Shown here one piece after another: positions 9,844-17,812 of a stretch of 64,000 bases of DNA. Within the stretch, counting starts at the first letter, position 1, and each line of letters begins with the position of its first letter. The position numbers were made by a program, and so were the translations under genes. The DNA is taken from NCBI RefSeq assembly GCF_014698835.1, contig NZ_JACJTU010000011.1, positions 1 to 64,000 of the forward strand. Reading direction: 5' to 3'. This stretch comes from Nostoc paludosum FACHB-159. Lineage in GTDB: Bacteria > Cyanobacteriota > Cyanobacteriia > Cyanobacteriales > Nostocaceae. The notes below the pieces were generated by a model. The model worked only from the letters and a program-made list of their open reading frames with translations. It was not told the origin of the DNA and did not search any database.

Positions 9844-9893
9844 TTATGAATTATTCTCCTTGTCTCCTTGTCCTCTTCACTCTCCCTCATCTC

Positions 9894-9934
9894 GCCATGC
9901 CCCATGCCCCATGCGCCATGCCCCATACCCCATT
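9894..9934. repeat. Heptanucleotide tandem repeat (CCCCATG type)
   Basis: Imperfect copies of ccccatg, ending two bases from the cysE stop codon, so the array forms the immediate 3' flank of cysE. Open frames crossing it are artefacts. Confidence 0.8.
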
Positions 9935-9935
9935 C

Positions 9936-10664
9936 TTAAATTCCCGCACCATCGAGAAAATCTTCAATCATTCCGTCAGAATTATTGCACTTGGGTTTGT
10001 CGGTTTGTTCGTCGCCAAGCTCATTTGGAAACAGGCTCGATCGATCTTCTAATTCGCCTAAGTGTTTTTCTAGAGCTTTGACTCGTTCAAATAAAGCCCG
10101 GATGACTTCGGCTTCTACGTCCCGAACTTTATCATGATCTAGAACATCGCCAGATAAATTGTTCTGACGAGTCACGCGCCCTGGAATCCCGACAACTGTG
10201 GTGTTGCTGGGCACATCTCGCAGGACTACTGAACCTGCTCCAACGCGCACGCGATCGCCAATTTGAATATTTCCCAATACTTTAGCACCCGCTCCCACAA
10301 CCACATGAGAACCTAAAGTTGGATGGCGCTTGCCACTTTCTTTGCCGGTACCACCAAGTGTAACACCTTGATAAATCAAGGCATAGTCCCCAACGATCGC
10401 TGTCTCACCAATCACTACTCCCATCCCGTGATCGATAAATACTCCTTTGCCAATTAATGCCCCAGGATGGATTTCAATTCCAGTTAAAAACCTACTAATA
10501 TGAGAGATAAACCTGGGTAGAAAAGGAATTCCAATTTTATACAGCCAGTGTGCTACTCGATGGAACAGTAGCGCCTGAAATCCAGGGTAACAAAATAGTA
10601 CTTCTATCCAGTTACGCGCTGCTGGGTCACGCTCAAAAATGGTTCGCAAATCAGTTAGTAGCAT
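9936..10664 (-). CDS. cysE: Serine acetyltransferase
   Basis: Makes O-acetylserine from serine and acetyl-CoA, the first step of cysteine synthesis. The 242-residue protein has the N-terminal helical domain ([20 protein letters not shown]), then hexapeptide repeats with the active-site segment [14 protein letters not shown] and the CoA-binding stretch VTLGGTGK. The ATG at 10662-10664 ([16 protein letters not shown]) is chosen; a TTG further up would add 22 residues unlike the family. The C-terminus is extended by an acidic linker and ends DGAGI; a terminal Ile is what lets CysE dock into the CysK active site in known cysteine synthase complexes. cysK lies 0.9 kb away on the other strand. A TTACCGTAGTTT site lies about 95 bases upstream. 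Confidence 0.95.
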   Translation of the reverse strand: MLLTDLRTIFERDPAARNWIEVLFCYPGFQALLFHRVAHWLYKIGIPFLPRFISHISRFLTGIEIHPGALIGKGVFIDHGMGVVIGETAIVGDYALIYQGVTLGGTGKESGKRHPTLGSHVVVGAGAKVLGNIQIGDRVRVGAGSVVLRDVPSNTTVVGIPGRVTRQNNLSGDVLDHDKVRDVEAEVIRALFERVKALEKHLGELEDRSSLFPNELGDEQTDKPKCNNSDGMIEDFLDGAGI

Positions 10665-10757
10665 ATTTTTTTGAGTTTTTGTTTGATTTTTGGAGTTCCC
10701 AAACTCAGATAATTCCCACTCAAAAATCAAGTATTCATGGGAATTTTCTTAAATGAT

Positions 10758-10769
10758 AAACTACGGTAA
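10758..10769 (-). promoter_or_regulatory. ACCGTA-type site upstream of cysE
   Basis: On the minus strand this reads ttaccgtagttt, matching the words upstream of the Crp-type gene and at the Rrf2 start. It is in the cysE-Rrf2 divergent region, 94 bases from the cysE start. Confidence 0.45.
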
Positions 10770-10868
10770 GTCGATAGATTATAGTGTTTTTGTGGATCGT
10801 AAGTGGGATGCTATCACATCCGACACCTGGAAAAATAAATTTCGCCTAAAATGCGATAAATCCCTCAA

Positions 10869-10882
10869 TTAACCGTAGTATA
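10869..10882 (+). promoter_or_regulatory. ACCGTA-type site abutting the Rrf2 gene start
   Basis: ttaaccgtagtata directly precedes the upstream TTG start candidate of the Rrf2 gene. Its position against the coding start would suit autorepression. Inferred from sequence recurrence only. Confidence 0.45.
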
Positions 10883-11350
10883 TTGAGTACAGTCTTGAAT
10901 AGCCAAAACTACTCTCTCCTCGATCTGTCTTCCAAAGTGGAATACGCGCTACTAGCACTTTTAGAACTAGCAAGCCACCACGGGAAAAAAGTTCCCCTAA
11001 CCATGAGTGAGATCGTTGCTAAACAACCCATACCTGAGCGCTATCTGGAACAAATTTTGACCAACCTCCGGCGTGCTGGTGTGGTGCAGAGTCAACGAGG
11101 CTCTAAAGGAGGTTTCATCTTAGTTCGCGAACCTTGGCAGATCACTCTGCTAGAAATTGTGACTTTGGTGGAAGGTGAGCGCAAAGAGAAAGATAGCTCT
11201 GAATCTCCCACTCTAGAAAGGACTTTAGTTTATGAAATCTGGGAGCAAGCCAATGCAGCTTCAATTGAAGTTTTGGGTCGCTATACACTCCAAGATTTGT
11301 GCCAGGAAAGGGAAATTCGCGCCCAGCAGAGTCCCATGTATTACATTTAG
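10883..11350 (+). CDS. Rrf2-family regulator (CymR-like by context)
   Basis: Winged-helix repressor of up to 155 residues with the Rrf2 core SSKVEYALLALLELA, PIPERYLEQIL and the wing GVVQSQRGSKGGFIL. There is only one Cys, in DLCQ near the C-terminus, so the three-Cys Fe-S site of IscR is missing; that makes it more like CymR, which senses cysteine status through CysK. The gene lies 235 bases upstream of cysK on the same strand and diverges from cysE. Start is uncertain: TTG at 10883 or TTG at 10895; there is no ATG before residue 41. A ttaaccgtagtata site touches the upstream start candidate. Regulation of cysteine synthesis is inferred from position. Confidence 0.85.
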   Translation: MSTVLNSQNYSLLDLSSKVEYALLALLELASHHGKKVPLTMSEIVAKQPIPERYLEQILTNLRRAGVVQSQRGSKGGFILVREPWQITLLEIVTLVEGERKEKDSSESPTLERTLVYEIWEQANAASIEVLGRYTLQDLCQEREIRAQQSPMYYI

Positions 11351-11585
11351 TCAGCGAATTTTAGATTTTAGATTTTAAATTTTGGATTGTTCATTCAAAA
11401 TTTAAAATCTAAAGAGTTTCCAGAGCAAGCTTAGTTGATTTATGGAATAAATCCTTTGATTCCAAATCTACAATTGTTTACTCAAGCCCCTACCTAGACG
11501 GCGCGAACGCCTAACAGACGGGTATGGAGTCAATCTAAAATCTAAAATTCTTTCATCGAAAATTGTTTGACAAAGGAGTACTTAT

Positions 11586-12548
11586 ATGAAGATCGCAAGA
11601 GATATTACAGAATTAATCGGACGGACTCCTTTAGTTCAATTAAACAAGATTCCCCAAGCTTCGGGAGCGGTTGCTCAAATTGTGGTGAAGCTAGAAAGCA
11701 TGAATCCAGCATCTTCTGTCAAAGATCGGATTGGTGCCAGTATGGTGGAAGCCGCAGAAGAAAAAGGTTTGATTCACCCCAAAAAGACGGTTTTAGTTGA
11801 GCCAACCTCTGGAAATACAGGAATTGCGTTGGCGATGGTGGCAGCCGCGAAGGGTTACCATCTTATTCTAACGATGCCTGACACAATGAGCCAGGAAAGA
11901 CGAGCCATGCTCAGAGCATACGGCGCACAACTAGAGTTAACGCCAGGGGTAGAAGGGATGCGAGGAGCGATCGCTCGTGCAGAGGAAATTCTAGCTCAAA
12001 CCCCCAATGCTTATATGTTGCAGCAGTTTCGCAACCCTGCGAACCCGAAAATTCATGCCGAAACCACCGCAGAAGAAATTTGGAATGATACCGATGGCGA
12101 AGTGGATATTCTGGTGGCGGGAGTCGGTACTGGTGGGACGATTACAGGAGTATCCCAAGTTATTAAGCAACGCAAGCCAAGTTTTCAAGCGATCGCAGTT
12201 GAACCAACCAGTAGTCCGGTATTAGCTGGTGGTAGGCCAGGCCCTCACAAAATCCAAGGTATCGGGCCGGGATTCGTCCCAGCAATTTACCGTTCAGACG
12301 TGGTAGATGAAGTGATTCAGGTTACAGATGAGCAAGCGATCGCCTACAGCCGTCGTCTAGCAAAAGAAGAAGGATTGCTATCTGGCATTTCTACTGGCGC
12401 TGCTTTGTATGCGGCTATTCAAGTTGCACAGCGACCAGAAAATGCGGGTAAGCTAATCGTTATGGTGCAGCCTAGCTTCGGCGAACGCTACCTCAGTACC
12501 TCACTGTTTAAAGACCCAGAGGAAAATGAGTGGTTGAGCAAAGTTTGA
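11586..12548 (+). CDS. cysK: Cysteine synthase A (O-acetylserine thiol-lyase)
   Basis: Pyridoxal-phosphate enzyme that joins O-acetylserine and sulfide to give cysteine. The 320-residue length is normal. Visible are the PLP lysine segment [11 protein letters not shown], the substrate loop [12 protein letters not shown], the phosphate-binding [11 protein letters not shown] and the serine motif GISTGAAL. A strong ribosome-binding site (aaaggag) precedes the ATG by eight bases. Upstream is the Rrf2 regulator in the same direction; cysE with a CysK-docking-type tail is nearby. The 235-base gap before the gene contains AT-rich direct repeats of attttagatttt type and nothing else recognised. Confidence 0.97.
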   Translation: MKIARDITELIGRTPLVQLNKIPQASGAVAQIVVKLESMNPASSVKDRIGASMVEAAEEKGLIHPKKTVLVEPTSGNTGIALAMVAAAKGYHLILTMPDTMSQERRAMLRAYGAQLELTPGVEGMRGAIARAEEILAQTPNAYMLQQFRNPANPKIHAETTAEEIWNDTDGEVDILVAGVGTGGTITGVSQVIKQRKPSFQAIAVEPTSSPVLAGGRPGPHKIQGIGPGFVPAIYRSDVVDEVIQVTDEQAIAYSRRLAKEEGLLSGISTGAALYAAIQVAQRPENAGKLIVMVQPSFGERYLSTSLFKDPEENEWLSKV

Positions 12549-12657
12549 TGCCATAAACGAATTTTTGATTTTACTGTGTTTATGAATTCTGACCGGAGCA
12601 ACAAAAACGTCTGTGGCTTTGCTTGTGAATTCTTCTTCAATGACAAACTAGTCTTAC

Positions 12658-12683
12658 ACCCTGTGTAATATTTTTCACAGGGT
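12658..12683. terminator. Hairpin between convergent cysK and CadD-type gene
   Basis: Arms accctgtg and cacagggt (8 bases, exact) enclose a loop taatattttt. It lies between two convergent genes and probably serves as terminator; no long T-run follows. Confidence 0.5.
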
Positions 12684-12723
12684 TGTGCTTTAGTATGAAT
12701 TTTTCTCGATAAAATTGTCTTGG

Positions 12724-13428
12724 TCAAGTACTTGAATTTTCTTCAATTTCGTTATTTTTCACCAAAATCATCAAACAAAAACAACTAAAAGCTAGTTTAA
12801 TTAAGCTCAAAGCTTCACTTTTTAATACAATAAAAGCGCCTAATGCTATAAGCACAAAAGGCACAATATGATTGATGTAGCGAGTTAAGATATCAGCTAT
12901 AATTTTCTGCTTAGTTAATTTGTATGCTGCGTAGCACCAAATTCCTAACAAGATAAAAAACATTATTATAGTGACCACAAAACTTTCTAAGCTGCTGCTA
13001 GCAAACAATGGCACGTAAACACTAATATTATCGCTACCATTAGCAACTGTAACGGCTGCCACACTGTAAATTTGAGGAGACAACAAATTAGTGATTGTTG
13101 TTTCTTGATATTCTTCCGTTTCTTGTAACACTTCTTCTGATGAATCTTCTTCTCGATTGACTAAACTGCTGATACCTATGGCAATTGGCAGCAAACCTAG
13201 TAATCCAATCCAGCTTTTTGATAAAACTAACCCACTAAATAAACCAGAAAGACTTAGAATTACCAAAAATGTAAAACCTAAAAATTGACCAGTAACTATA
13301 TGCCGGGGGCGAAAATTAGAATTTATTTGAGAAAAAAATAACAACAGAATAACAATATCATCAATGTTAGTGGCAATAAACGTAATTGCACCTGTACTAA
13401 TTGCAGTAACATAGTTGTGCCAGGACAT
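12724..13428 (-). CDS. CadD-type cadmium-resistance/cation transporter, copy 1
   Basis: Integral membrane protein of 234 residues of the CadD family, with about six hydrophobic segments and the family signature FIATNIDDIVILLLFF near the N-terminus and VANGSDNISVYVPLF in the middle; the Asp residues inside these segments likely line the ion path. CadD proteins confer cadmium resistance in staphylococci; many cyanobacterial members are untested. A paralogue (13471-14133) starts 42 bases away in the opposite direction, so both share one promoter region. The loop after residue 110 is Glu-rich and differs from the paralogue. Position beside cysteine synthesis genes fits thiol/metal detoxification, as inference. 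Confidence 0.8.
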   Translation of the reverse strand: MSWHNYVTAISTGAITFIATNIDDIVILLLFFSQINSNFRPRHIVTGQFLGFTFLVILSLSGLFSGLVLSKSWIGLLGLLPIAIGISSLVNREEDSSEEVLQETEEYQETTITNLLSPQIYSVAAVTVANGSDNISVYVPLFASSSLESFVVTIIMFFILLGIWCYAAYKLTKQKIIADILTRYINHIVPFVLIALGAFIVLKSEALSLIKLAFSCFCLMILVKNNEIEENSST

Positions 13429-13470
13429 TAACTTGGTATAGTGATAAATTGTGTATTATTTGCATGGAGC

Positions 13471-14133
13471 ATGAGTAAGCTTGTAACAGCTTTTACTGAA
13501 GGAATCATTGGCTTTACAGCGACCAATATTGATGACATCATTATCTTATTAGTATTTTTCTCACAGGTAGATATTAATTTTCGACGGCGGCATATCTTAC
13601 TCGGTCAATACTTAGGTTTTGCAGCCATTATCATTGCTAGCTTACCAGGATTTTTTGGTGGCTTAGCGATCCAGCGAGAATGGATAGGATTACTAGGGCT
13701 GTTACCAATAGGAATTGGTGTTCAGCAATTAATATCTAAAAAAGAAGAAAGTGTAACGGTTCAGACAGTAAGCACTGATTTTAGTCAGTCTACACCTACT
13801 AACCCGATATTGGCTTTTCTTTTGAGTGTTTTGCACCCCCAAACTTATAAGGTTGCAGCAGTAACGATCGCTAACGGTGGTGACAATATCAGTATATATA
13901 TCCCGTTATTTGCTGGTCAGAATCTAACGAGTTTGGCAGTGATTTTGGGTATATTTTTTATCATGGTAGGGATTTGGTGTGCGATCGCTTATTTATTAAG
14001 CCGTCAACCTACCATTGCGAATATATTAAGTCGCTATGGTCACGCTCTCGTACCTTTTGTATTAATTGGCTTGGGTGTATTTATTATGTATGAACGAGGC
14101 ACATTCAGCCTATTGCCGTGGTTGAAAAAGTAA
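13471..14133 (+). CDS. CadD-type cadmium-resistance/cation transporter, copy 2
   Basis: Paralogue of the divergent neighbour, 220 residues from the ATG at 13471 (MSKLVTAFTEGIIGF); a GTG ten codons earlier is possible but would add a non-family leader. It shows the same family signatures, FTATNIDDIIILLVFF and IANGGDNISIYIPLF, and a short linker (about 105-125) instead of the Glu-rich one. Membrane-bound with about six hydrophobic segments. Followed by a GCCCATT repeat and a convergent TauE/SafE gene. Substrate not shown by the sequence. Confidence 0.8.
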   Translation: MSKLVTAFTEGIIGFTATNIDDIIILLVFFSQVDINFRRRHILLGQYLGFAAIIIASLPGFFGGLAIQREWIGLLGLLPIGIGVQQLISKKEESVTVQTVSTDFSQSTPTNPILAFLLSVLHPQTYKVAAVTIANGGDNISIYIPLFAGQNLTSLAVILGIFFIMVGIWCAIAYLLSRQPTIANILSRYGHALVPFVLIGLGVFIMYERGTFSLLPWLKK

Positions 14134-14200
14134 TCAGTGAAAGGCAACAGAGGTAGGAGAGGCAGGAGACAGGAGGCAGAAGACAATTAATCTCTTCCTG

Positions 14201-14230
14201 TTGCCCATTGCCCATTGCCCATTGCCTATT
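14201..14230. repeat. Heptanucleotide tandem repeat (GCCCATT)
   Basis: Three exact and one partial copy of gcccatt lie between the convergent CadD-type and TauE/SafE genes. Confidence 0.75.
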
Positions 14231-14234
14231 CTCT

Positions 14235-15032
14235 CTACACTTGATGAACTAATTTCCAACTCACCATCATCAAGATTGCATAAATAATAAACCGTAGTGG
14301 GCGTTGTGGAGCTAGTTGACAGACTTTAGCACCTAGTAATACTCCTGGGACAGAACCTAACCAGATAGGTACTACTAGACTCCAATCAACTGTTCCCAGG
14401 CTGAGGTGTCCAAAGGAGGTAAATAGCAACAAAATCGCTGCGTGTGAAATGTCTGTACCGACTAACTTACGCGCATCAAGGCGGAAAAACGCAATCATTA
14501 CTAGGGCAAACATTGAACCAGAGGAGACGCTTGTTAGACCAACTAAGCAGCCCAAAATTGCTCCCAAAGTCATTGTTTGGAAACGACCAAAGTTAGTTTC
14601 TAAGTCTAATTTTGGTAGTTCAGGTAAATTAAACTTGGGGAAAAAAGTCAATAGCAACAATTGTACTAATGCTAACAACGTGACTAGGAGAATCATCACC
14701 CCAAGCAAACGAAGCAAAATTCGATCCAGGTTATACTCGCCGGTAAGTTTAATGAAGTGCAAAATTCCTACACCGAACAGTGAGCCTGGAACACTCCCGA
14801 ATGCCAGCCATTTGACAATTTCTGTGTCAAGGGTTTTCTGTTCCCAATGCTTGACGCTACCGACAATCTTCATTAATGTGGCAGCCACAACATCAGAACT
14901 CACAGCAATGGAAGGCGGAACCTGAAAGAAAAAAATCAACATTGGCGTGATGAGAGAGGCTCCGCCAATTCCCGTTAAACCAACAATGATGCCAACGAAG
15001 AAGCTTAAAAATGGTAATAGTAGATAGTGCAT
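14235..15032 (-). CDS. TauE/SafE-family sulfite exporter-like permease
   Basis: Membrane protein of 265 residues with about eight hydrophobic segments and the two half-repeats typical of TauE/SafE: VGIIVGLTGIGGASLITPML at the N-terminus and LGCLVGLTSVSSGSMFALVM in the second half. The family moves sulfite, sulfoacetate or other organosulfur anions. The start is set at ATG 15032 (MHYLLLPFLSFF); a TTG 18 bases earlier is weaker. Position at the end of a cysteine/sulfur cluster and a 15-base site shared with the NIL gene upstream support a sulfur role. The specific substrate cannot be read from the sequence. Confidence 0.85.
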   Translation of the reverse strand: MHYLLLPFLSFFVGIIVGLTGIGGASLITPMLIFFFQVPPSIAVSSDVVAATLMKIVGSVKHWEQKTLDTEIVKWLAFGSVPGSLFGVGILHFIKLTGEYNLDRILLRLLGVMILLVTLLALVQLLLLTFFPKFNLPELPKLDLETNFGRFQTMTLGAILGCLVGLTSVSSGSMFALVMIAFFRLDARKLVGTDISHAAILLLFTSFGHLSLGTVDWSLVVPIWLGSVPGVLLGAKVCQLAPQRPLRFIIYAILMMVSWKLVHQV

Positions 15033-15227
15033 ATTCTTCGGGAATTTCAAGAATCAGTTATCAAGTGTCCGCACGATCGCAGTCTTGTTATCAGTGAGGA
15101 GATTAAGCTGGGTTAAAATTCCCCAAACGAAGCCTTGATAGCTGTTCACTGTTCACCGATTACTGAATTACGACTCCTGACTAATTTGTTTGCAGTTTTA
15201 CACATAAAACCCGGTAATCCGACTAAC

Positions 15228-15242
15228 TTACCGTATTTTAAT
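15228..15242 (+). promoter_or_regulatory. ACCGTA-type site near the TauE/SafE gene
   Basis: ttaccgtattttaat, identical over 15 bases to the site at 8374-8388. It lies 196 bases upstream of the TauE/SafE start, in the region between that gene and the TetR group. Confidence 0.5.
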
Positions 15243-15288
15243 AGGAATTATGGTTAAACGTCTACTGTATTTGCTTTGTATAGTGAAT

Positions 15289-15368
15289 GGGGCATTGGGC
15301 ATTGGGCATGGGGCATGGGGCATTGGGCATGGGGCATGGGGCATTGGGCATGGGGCATGGGGCATGGG
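15289..15368. repeat. Heptanucleotide tandem repeat (GGGCATT/GGGCATG mix)
   Basis: About eleven alternating copies of gggcatt and gggcatg. An open frame of 62 codons (15250-15438) reads through it as Gly-Ile-Gly-His-Gly-Ala-Trp repeats and is not a real gene. Confidence 0.85.
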
Positions 15369-15479
15369 CGGAATAATTCTTGACTTTTTGGTAAATAGTC
15401 AACGGTCAACAGTTAACACCCCTAATGCTCTATATTGAAAAATACTTGACTTATAAAGTTTAGAATGGTATTTTAAATC

Positions 15480-15493
15480 AGACCAATCGGTCT
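15480..15493 (+). promoter_or_regulatory. TetR operator 1 (AGACC-N4-GGTCT)
   Basis: agaccaatcggtct ends ten bases before the TetR start codon. Its exact reverse complement lies at 16553-16566. The inverted arms AGACC/GGTCT fit a TetR-dimer operator. Confidence 0.75.
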
Positions 15494-15503
15494 GAAAGAT
15501 TTA

Positions 15504-16091
15504 ATGTCTAAAGGTGAAGAAACAAAAACCAGAATTCTCCAGCAAGCAGCCGAACTGTTTAATCAGCAGGGGTATGCAGGGTCATCGATGTCTGACATCA
15601 TGCGTGCCACTGGATTGCAGAAAGGAGGAATTTATAATCACTTCCAAAGCAAGGATGATTTAGCGCTCCAGGCTTTTGAGTTTGCGATCGCTCGCATTCA
15701 AGAGCATACTAGATCGGCTCTGCGAAACAAACGCCATGCAGTAGAACGGCTGCAAGCGATAATTGGAGTTTTTAGTAGCTTTGCAGAAAATCCACCCATC
15801 AAGGGAGGATGTCCATTGCTAAATACTGCTGTTGAGAGTGATGATACTCATCCAGTTCTGCGCGATCGCGCTCAACAGGGGATGAACTCTTGGTTGAATC
15901 TGATTCGTCGAATTATTCAAACGGGAATTGCAAAAGGTGAAATTCGTCCTGATGTGAATGCTGATGAAACCGCTACCATTATCATTGCAACTCTAGAAGG
16001 AGCCATAATGATGAGCAAGCTTTATGGAGATTCAATTCACATGCATAGGGTAATTAATCACCTAAATCAATACTTAGAAACTCATCTTTAA
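15504..16091 (+). CDS. TetR/AcrR-family repressor
   Basis: Repressor of 195 residues. The N-terminal helix-turn-helix is clear (TKTRILQQAAELFNQQGYAG, then MSDIMRATGLQKGGIYNHF, about 7-50); the C-terminal part (about 80-190) is the ligand-binding and dimer domain and contains the block PPIKGGCPLLNTAVESDD found in a common subgroup (TetR_C type of the YxaF/LmrA kind). It most likely binds the AGACC-N4-GGTCT palindrome ten bases upstream of its own start and again before the thioesterase gene, so it controls itself and the genes downstream. Inducer unknown; the enzymes it governs suggest a reactive small organic compound. Confidence 0.9.
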   Translation: MSKGEETKTRILQQAAELFNQQGYAGSSMSDIMRATGLQKGGIYNHFQSKDDLALQAFEFAIARIQEHTRSALRNKRHAVERLQAIIGVFSSFAENPPIKGGCPLLNTAVESDDTHPVLRDRAQQGMNSWLNLIRRIIQTGIAKGEIRPDVNADETATIIIATLEGAIMMSKLYGDSIHMHRVINHLNQYLETHL

Positions 16092-16095
16092 ATAT

Positions 16096-16485
16096 ATGGC
16101 GCAAATCAAGGTATATGGTTTAGCAGATAAATTAAATCCTATTAAAACAGAGTTGTCAAATATTATTCATGCCTGTGTTATTGAAATTTTACAGCTTACT
16201 CCTGAGAAGAGATTTCACCGCTTTTTCCCACTTGAAAAATCAGATTTCTATTATCCATCTGACAGATCAGAAAATTATCTTATCCTCGAAATTAGTATGT
16301 TTGAGGGGCGCTCGGTCGAAACGAAAAAACAGCTAATTCGTCTCTTGATTCAAAATATTCATGAAAAGTTGAATATTTCTCTTAACGATATTGAAATTAC
16401 AATTTTTGAAACCCCTAAATATAACTGGGGAATTAGAGGTTTACCTGGTGATGAGTTAACTTTAAACTACCAAGTAGAAGTTTAA
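16096..16485 (+). CDS. Tautomerase-family protein lacking the usual Pro
   Basis: Protein of 129 residues starting four bases after the TetR stop, so in one transcript with it. The sequence fits the tautomerase superfamily: IKVYGL at the start, LEISMFEGRSVETKKQLIRLL, DIEITIFETPKYNWGIRGLPGDE. Classical members use an N-terminal Pro exposed after Met removal as base; here residue 2 is Ala (MAQIKVY), so the ordinary mechanism is in doubt. The subgroup seems well conserved, so it is probably functional with another chemistry. Role in the TetR group unknown. Confidence 0.75.
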   Translation: MAQIKVYGLADKLNPIKTELSNIIHACVIEILQLTPEKRFHRFFPLEKSDFYYPSDRSENYLILEISMFEGRSVETKKQLIRLLIQNIHEKLNISLNDIEITIFETPKYNWGIRGLPGDELTLNYQVEV

Positions 16486-16552
16486 AATTATTCTAATTAG
16501 TCAAGTTTAAAAGTGGACAAAAATTATCTAAGGTAAAATTTTGCTTTTTTAC

Positions 16553-16566
16553 AGACCGATTGGTCT
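16553..16566 (+). promoter_or_regulatory. TetR operator 2
   Basis: agaccgattggtct is the exact reverse complement of operator 1. It lies 28 bases upstream of the thioesterase start, so the TetR protein likely controls this second promoter too. Confidence 0.75.
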
Positions 16567-16593
16567 TAAAATTTAGTTTATTTAGGAGAAATT

Positions 16594-17064
16594 ATGGTAT
16601 TAGGTAACAACTTGCATAGACCATTAGAGGTAGTATTGGCAATTCCTGTGAGGACATATGATATCGATTTTGTGGGAATTGTGAGCAATATTGTTTATAT
16701 TAGATGGCTAGAGGATTTACGTTTAAAATTTTTAGATGAACATTGGCAATTGAATCAACAACTTGAACAAGGATATGCACCTATTTTAGCTGGGACAGAA
16801 ATTGAATATAAACGTTCGATAAAAATTAGCGATCGCGTAATTGGGCGTTTATGGTTGAGTGATGTAGGTCGCTTGAAATGGACTGTGAAAGCTGAAATCT
16901 TATCTAACGATGAGTTAGCAGCAGTAGCTACACAAAAAGGTGCTTTTGTTAGTTTGCAAAATGGTCGCCCGATTAGAATTCCAGAAGAATTACAGAAGAA
17001 ATATTTTCATTCTCAGCAAGTGACTCATGATGAATCTAAAAATTCAGGAGTGAGAATTCAGTGA
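16594..17064 (+). CDS. Hotdog-fold acyl-CoA thioesterase-like protein
   Basis: Protein of 156 residues of the 4-hydroxybenzoyl-CoA thioesterase-like hotdog family. The family block at the N-terminus is seen as VRTYDIDFVGIVSNIVYIRWLEDLRLKFL, split here as YDIDFVGIVSN and YIRWLEDLR; the Asp in YDIDF is at the usual catalytic place. Further down, EIEYKRSIKISDRV and TQKGAFV follow the family order. The ATG is preceded by ttaggag, a good ribosome-binding site, and by TetR operator 2. It would hydrolyse an acyl-CoA; the acyl group cannot be told. Confidence 0.8.
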   Translation: MVLGNNLHRPLEVVLAIPVRTYDIDFVGIVSNIVYIRWLEDLRLKFLDEHWQLNQQLEQGYAPILAGTEIEYKRSIKISDRVIGRLWLSDVGRLKWTVKAEILSNDELAAVATQKGAFVSLQNGRPIRIPEELQKKYFHSQQVTHDESKNSGVRIQ

Positions 17065-17146
17065 AACATAAATAAAAAATCTCAGATAATGCGTTAGCCT
17101 GCGGCATAACACACCCTACTTTTACTTTACTTATCGAAGATTAAAC

Positions 17147-17812
17147 ATGCTGAAATTTTACTACAATCCTATGTCGCCAAATGCTCGTCGTGTGTGGCTT
17201 ACTTTACTGGAAAAAGAGATTGCCTTTGAACCAGTTTTAATAAAGTTAGATGGCGATCAGTTACAAGCAGAGTTTGTGGAAACTAACCCATTTCATCATA
17301 TTCCGGTTGTGGTGGATGATGGTTTTCGAGTTGTGGAATCTCTGGCAATTATGGATTATTTAGAAACTAAATATCCCACACCTGCGATGCTACCTGCTGA
17401 ACCTCAAGCGTTAGCTATGGTGAGGATGGTGCAATTAATCACTAGTAATGAATTATTTCCGCAAATCGTTTCACTAATTTATGAGAGTCAAGATTCACCA
17501 CAAGCTGCACAAGCAAGGCAGCATATAGATAAGGTACTGCAATTTTTTACACAAGTGCTTGGCGATCGCTCTTTTTTTGGTAGCGAACAGTTAACATTAG
17601 CAGACATTGTTGCAGGAATAGGTGTACTTTCATTACCTAATTTAGGTATTAATCTTAATAATTACACCAAAATATATGAGTGGTGCGATCGCTTGATGCA
17701 ACGTCCGGCATGGCAGAAAACTAAATTGAGCGCCGAAGAATTTGAACTATTTAAAGGGCGAGTTAGAGCTTTGGTGAGGTTGCGTAGATATAAAGACAAT
17801 AAGAGCAAATAA
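17147..17812 (+). CDS. Glutathione S-transferase
   Basis: Protein of 221 residues with an N-terminal thioredoxin-like domain (about 1-80), including SPNARRVWLTLLEKE, the cis-Pro segment HHIPVVVDDG and the glutathione-contact pair VVESLAIMDYLE, then the all-helical C-terminal domain (about 88-205) with LTLADIVAGIGV. The Ser in MSPNARR could activate glutathione. It lies 82 bases after the thioesterase and probably belongs to the same TetR-controlled detoxification group. Substrate not determined. Confidence 0.9.
   Translation: MLKFYYNPMSPNARRVWLTLLEKEIAFEPVLIKLDGDQLQAEFVETNPFHHIPVVVDDGFRVVESLAIMDYLETKYPTPAMLPAEPQALAMVRMVQLITSNELFPQIVSLIYESQDSPQAAQARQHIDKVLQFFTQVLGDRSFFGSEQLTLADIVAGIGVLSLPNLGINLNNYTKIYEWCDRLMQRPAWQKTKLSAEEFELFKGRVRALVRLRRYKDNKSK

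Noticed and set aside
9768..10052. Two overlapping plus-strand open frames of about 90 codons
   Set aside because: They read through heptanucleotide repeats and antisense to the end of cysE; no protein character.
15250..15438. 62-codon open frame with Gly-His-Gly-Ala-Trp repeats
   Set aside because: It is only the translation of the GGGCATT/GGGCATG heptanucleotide array.
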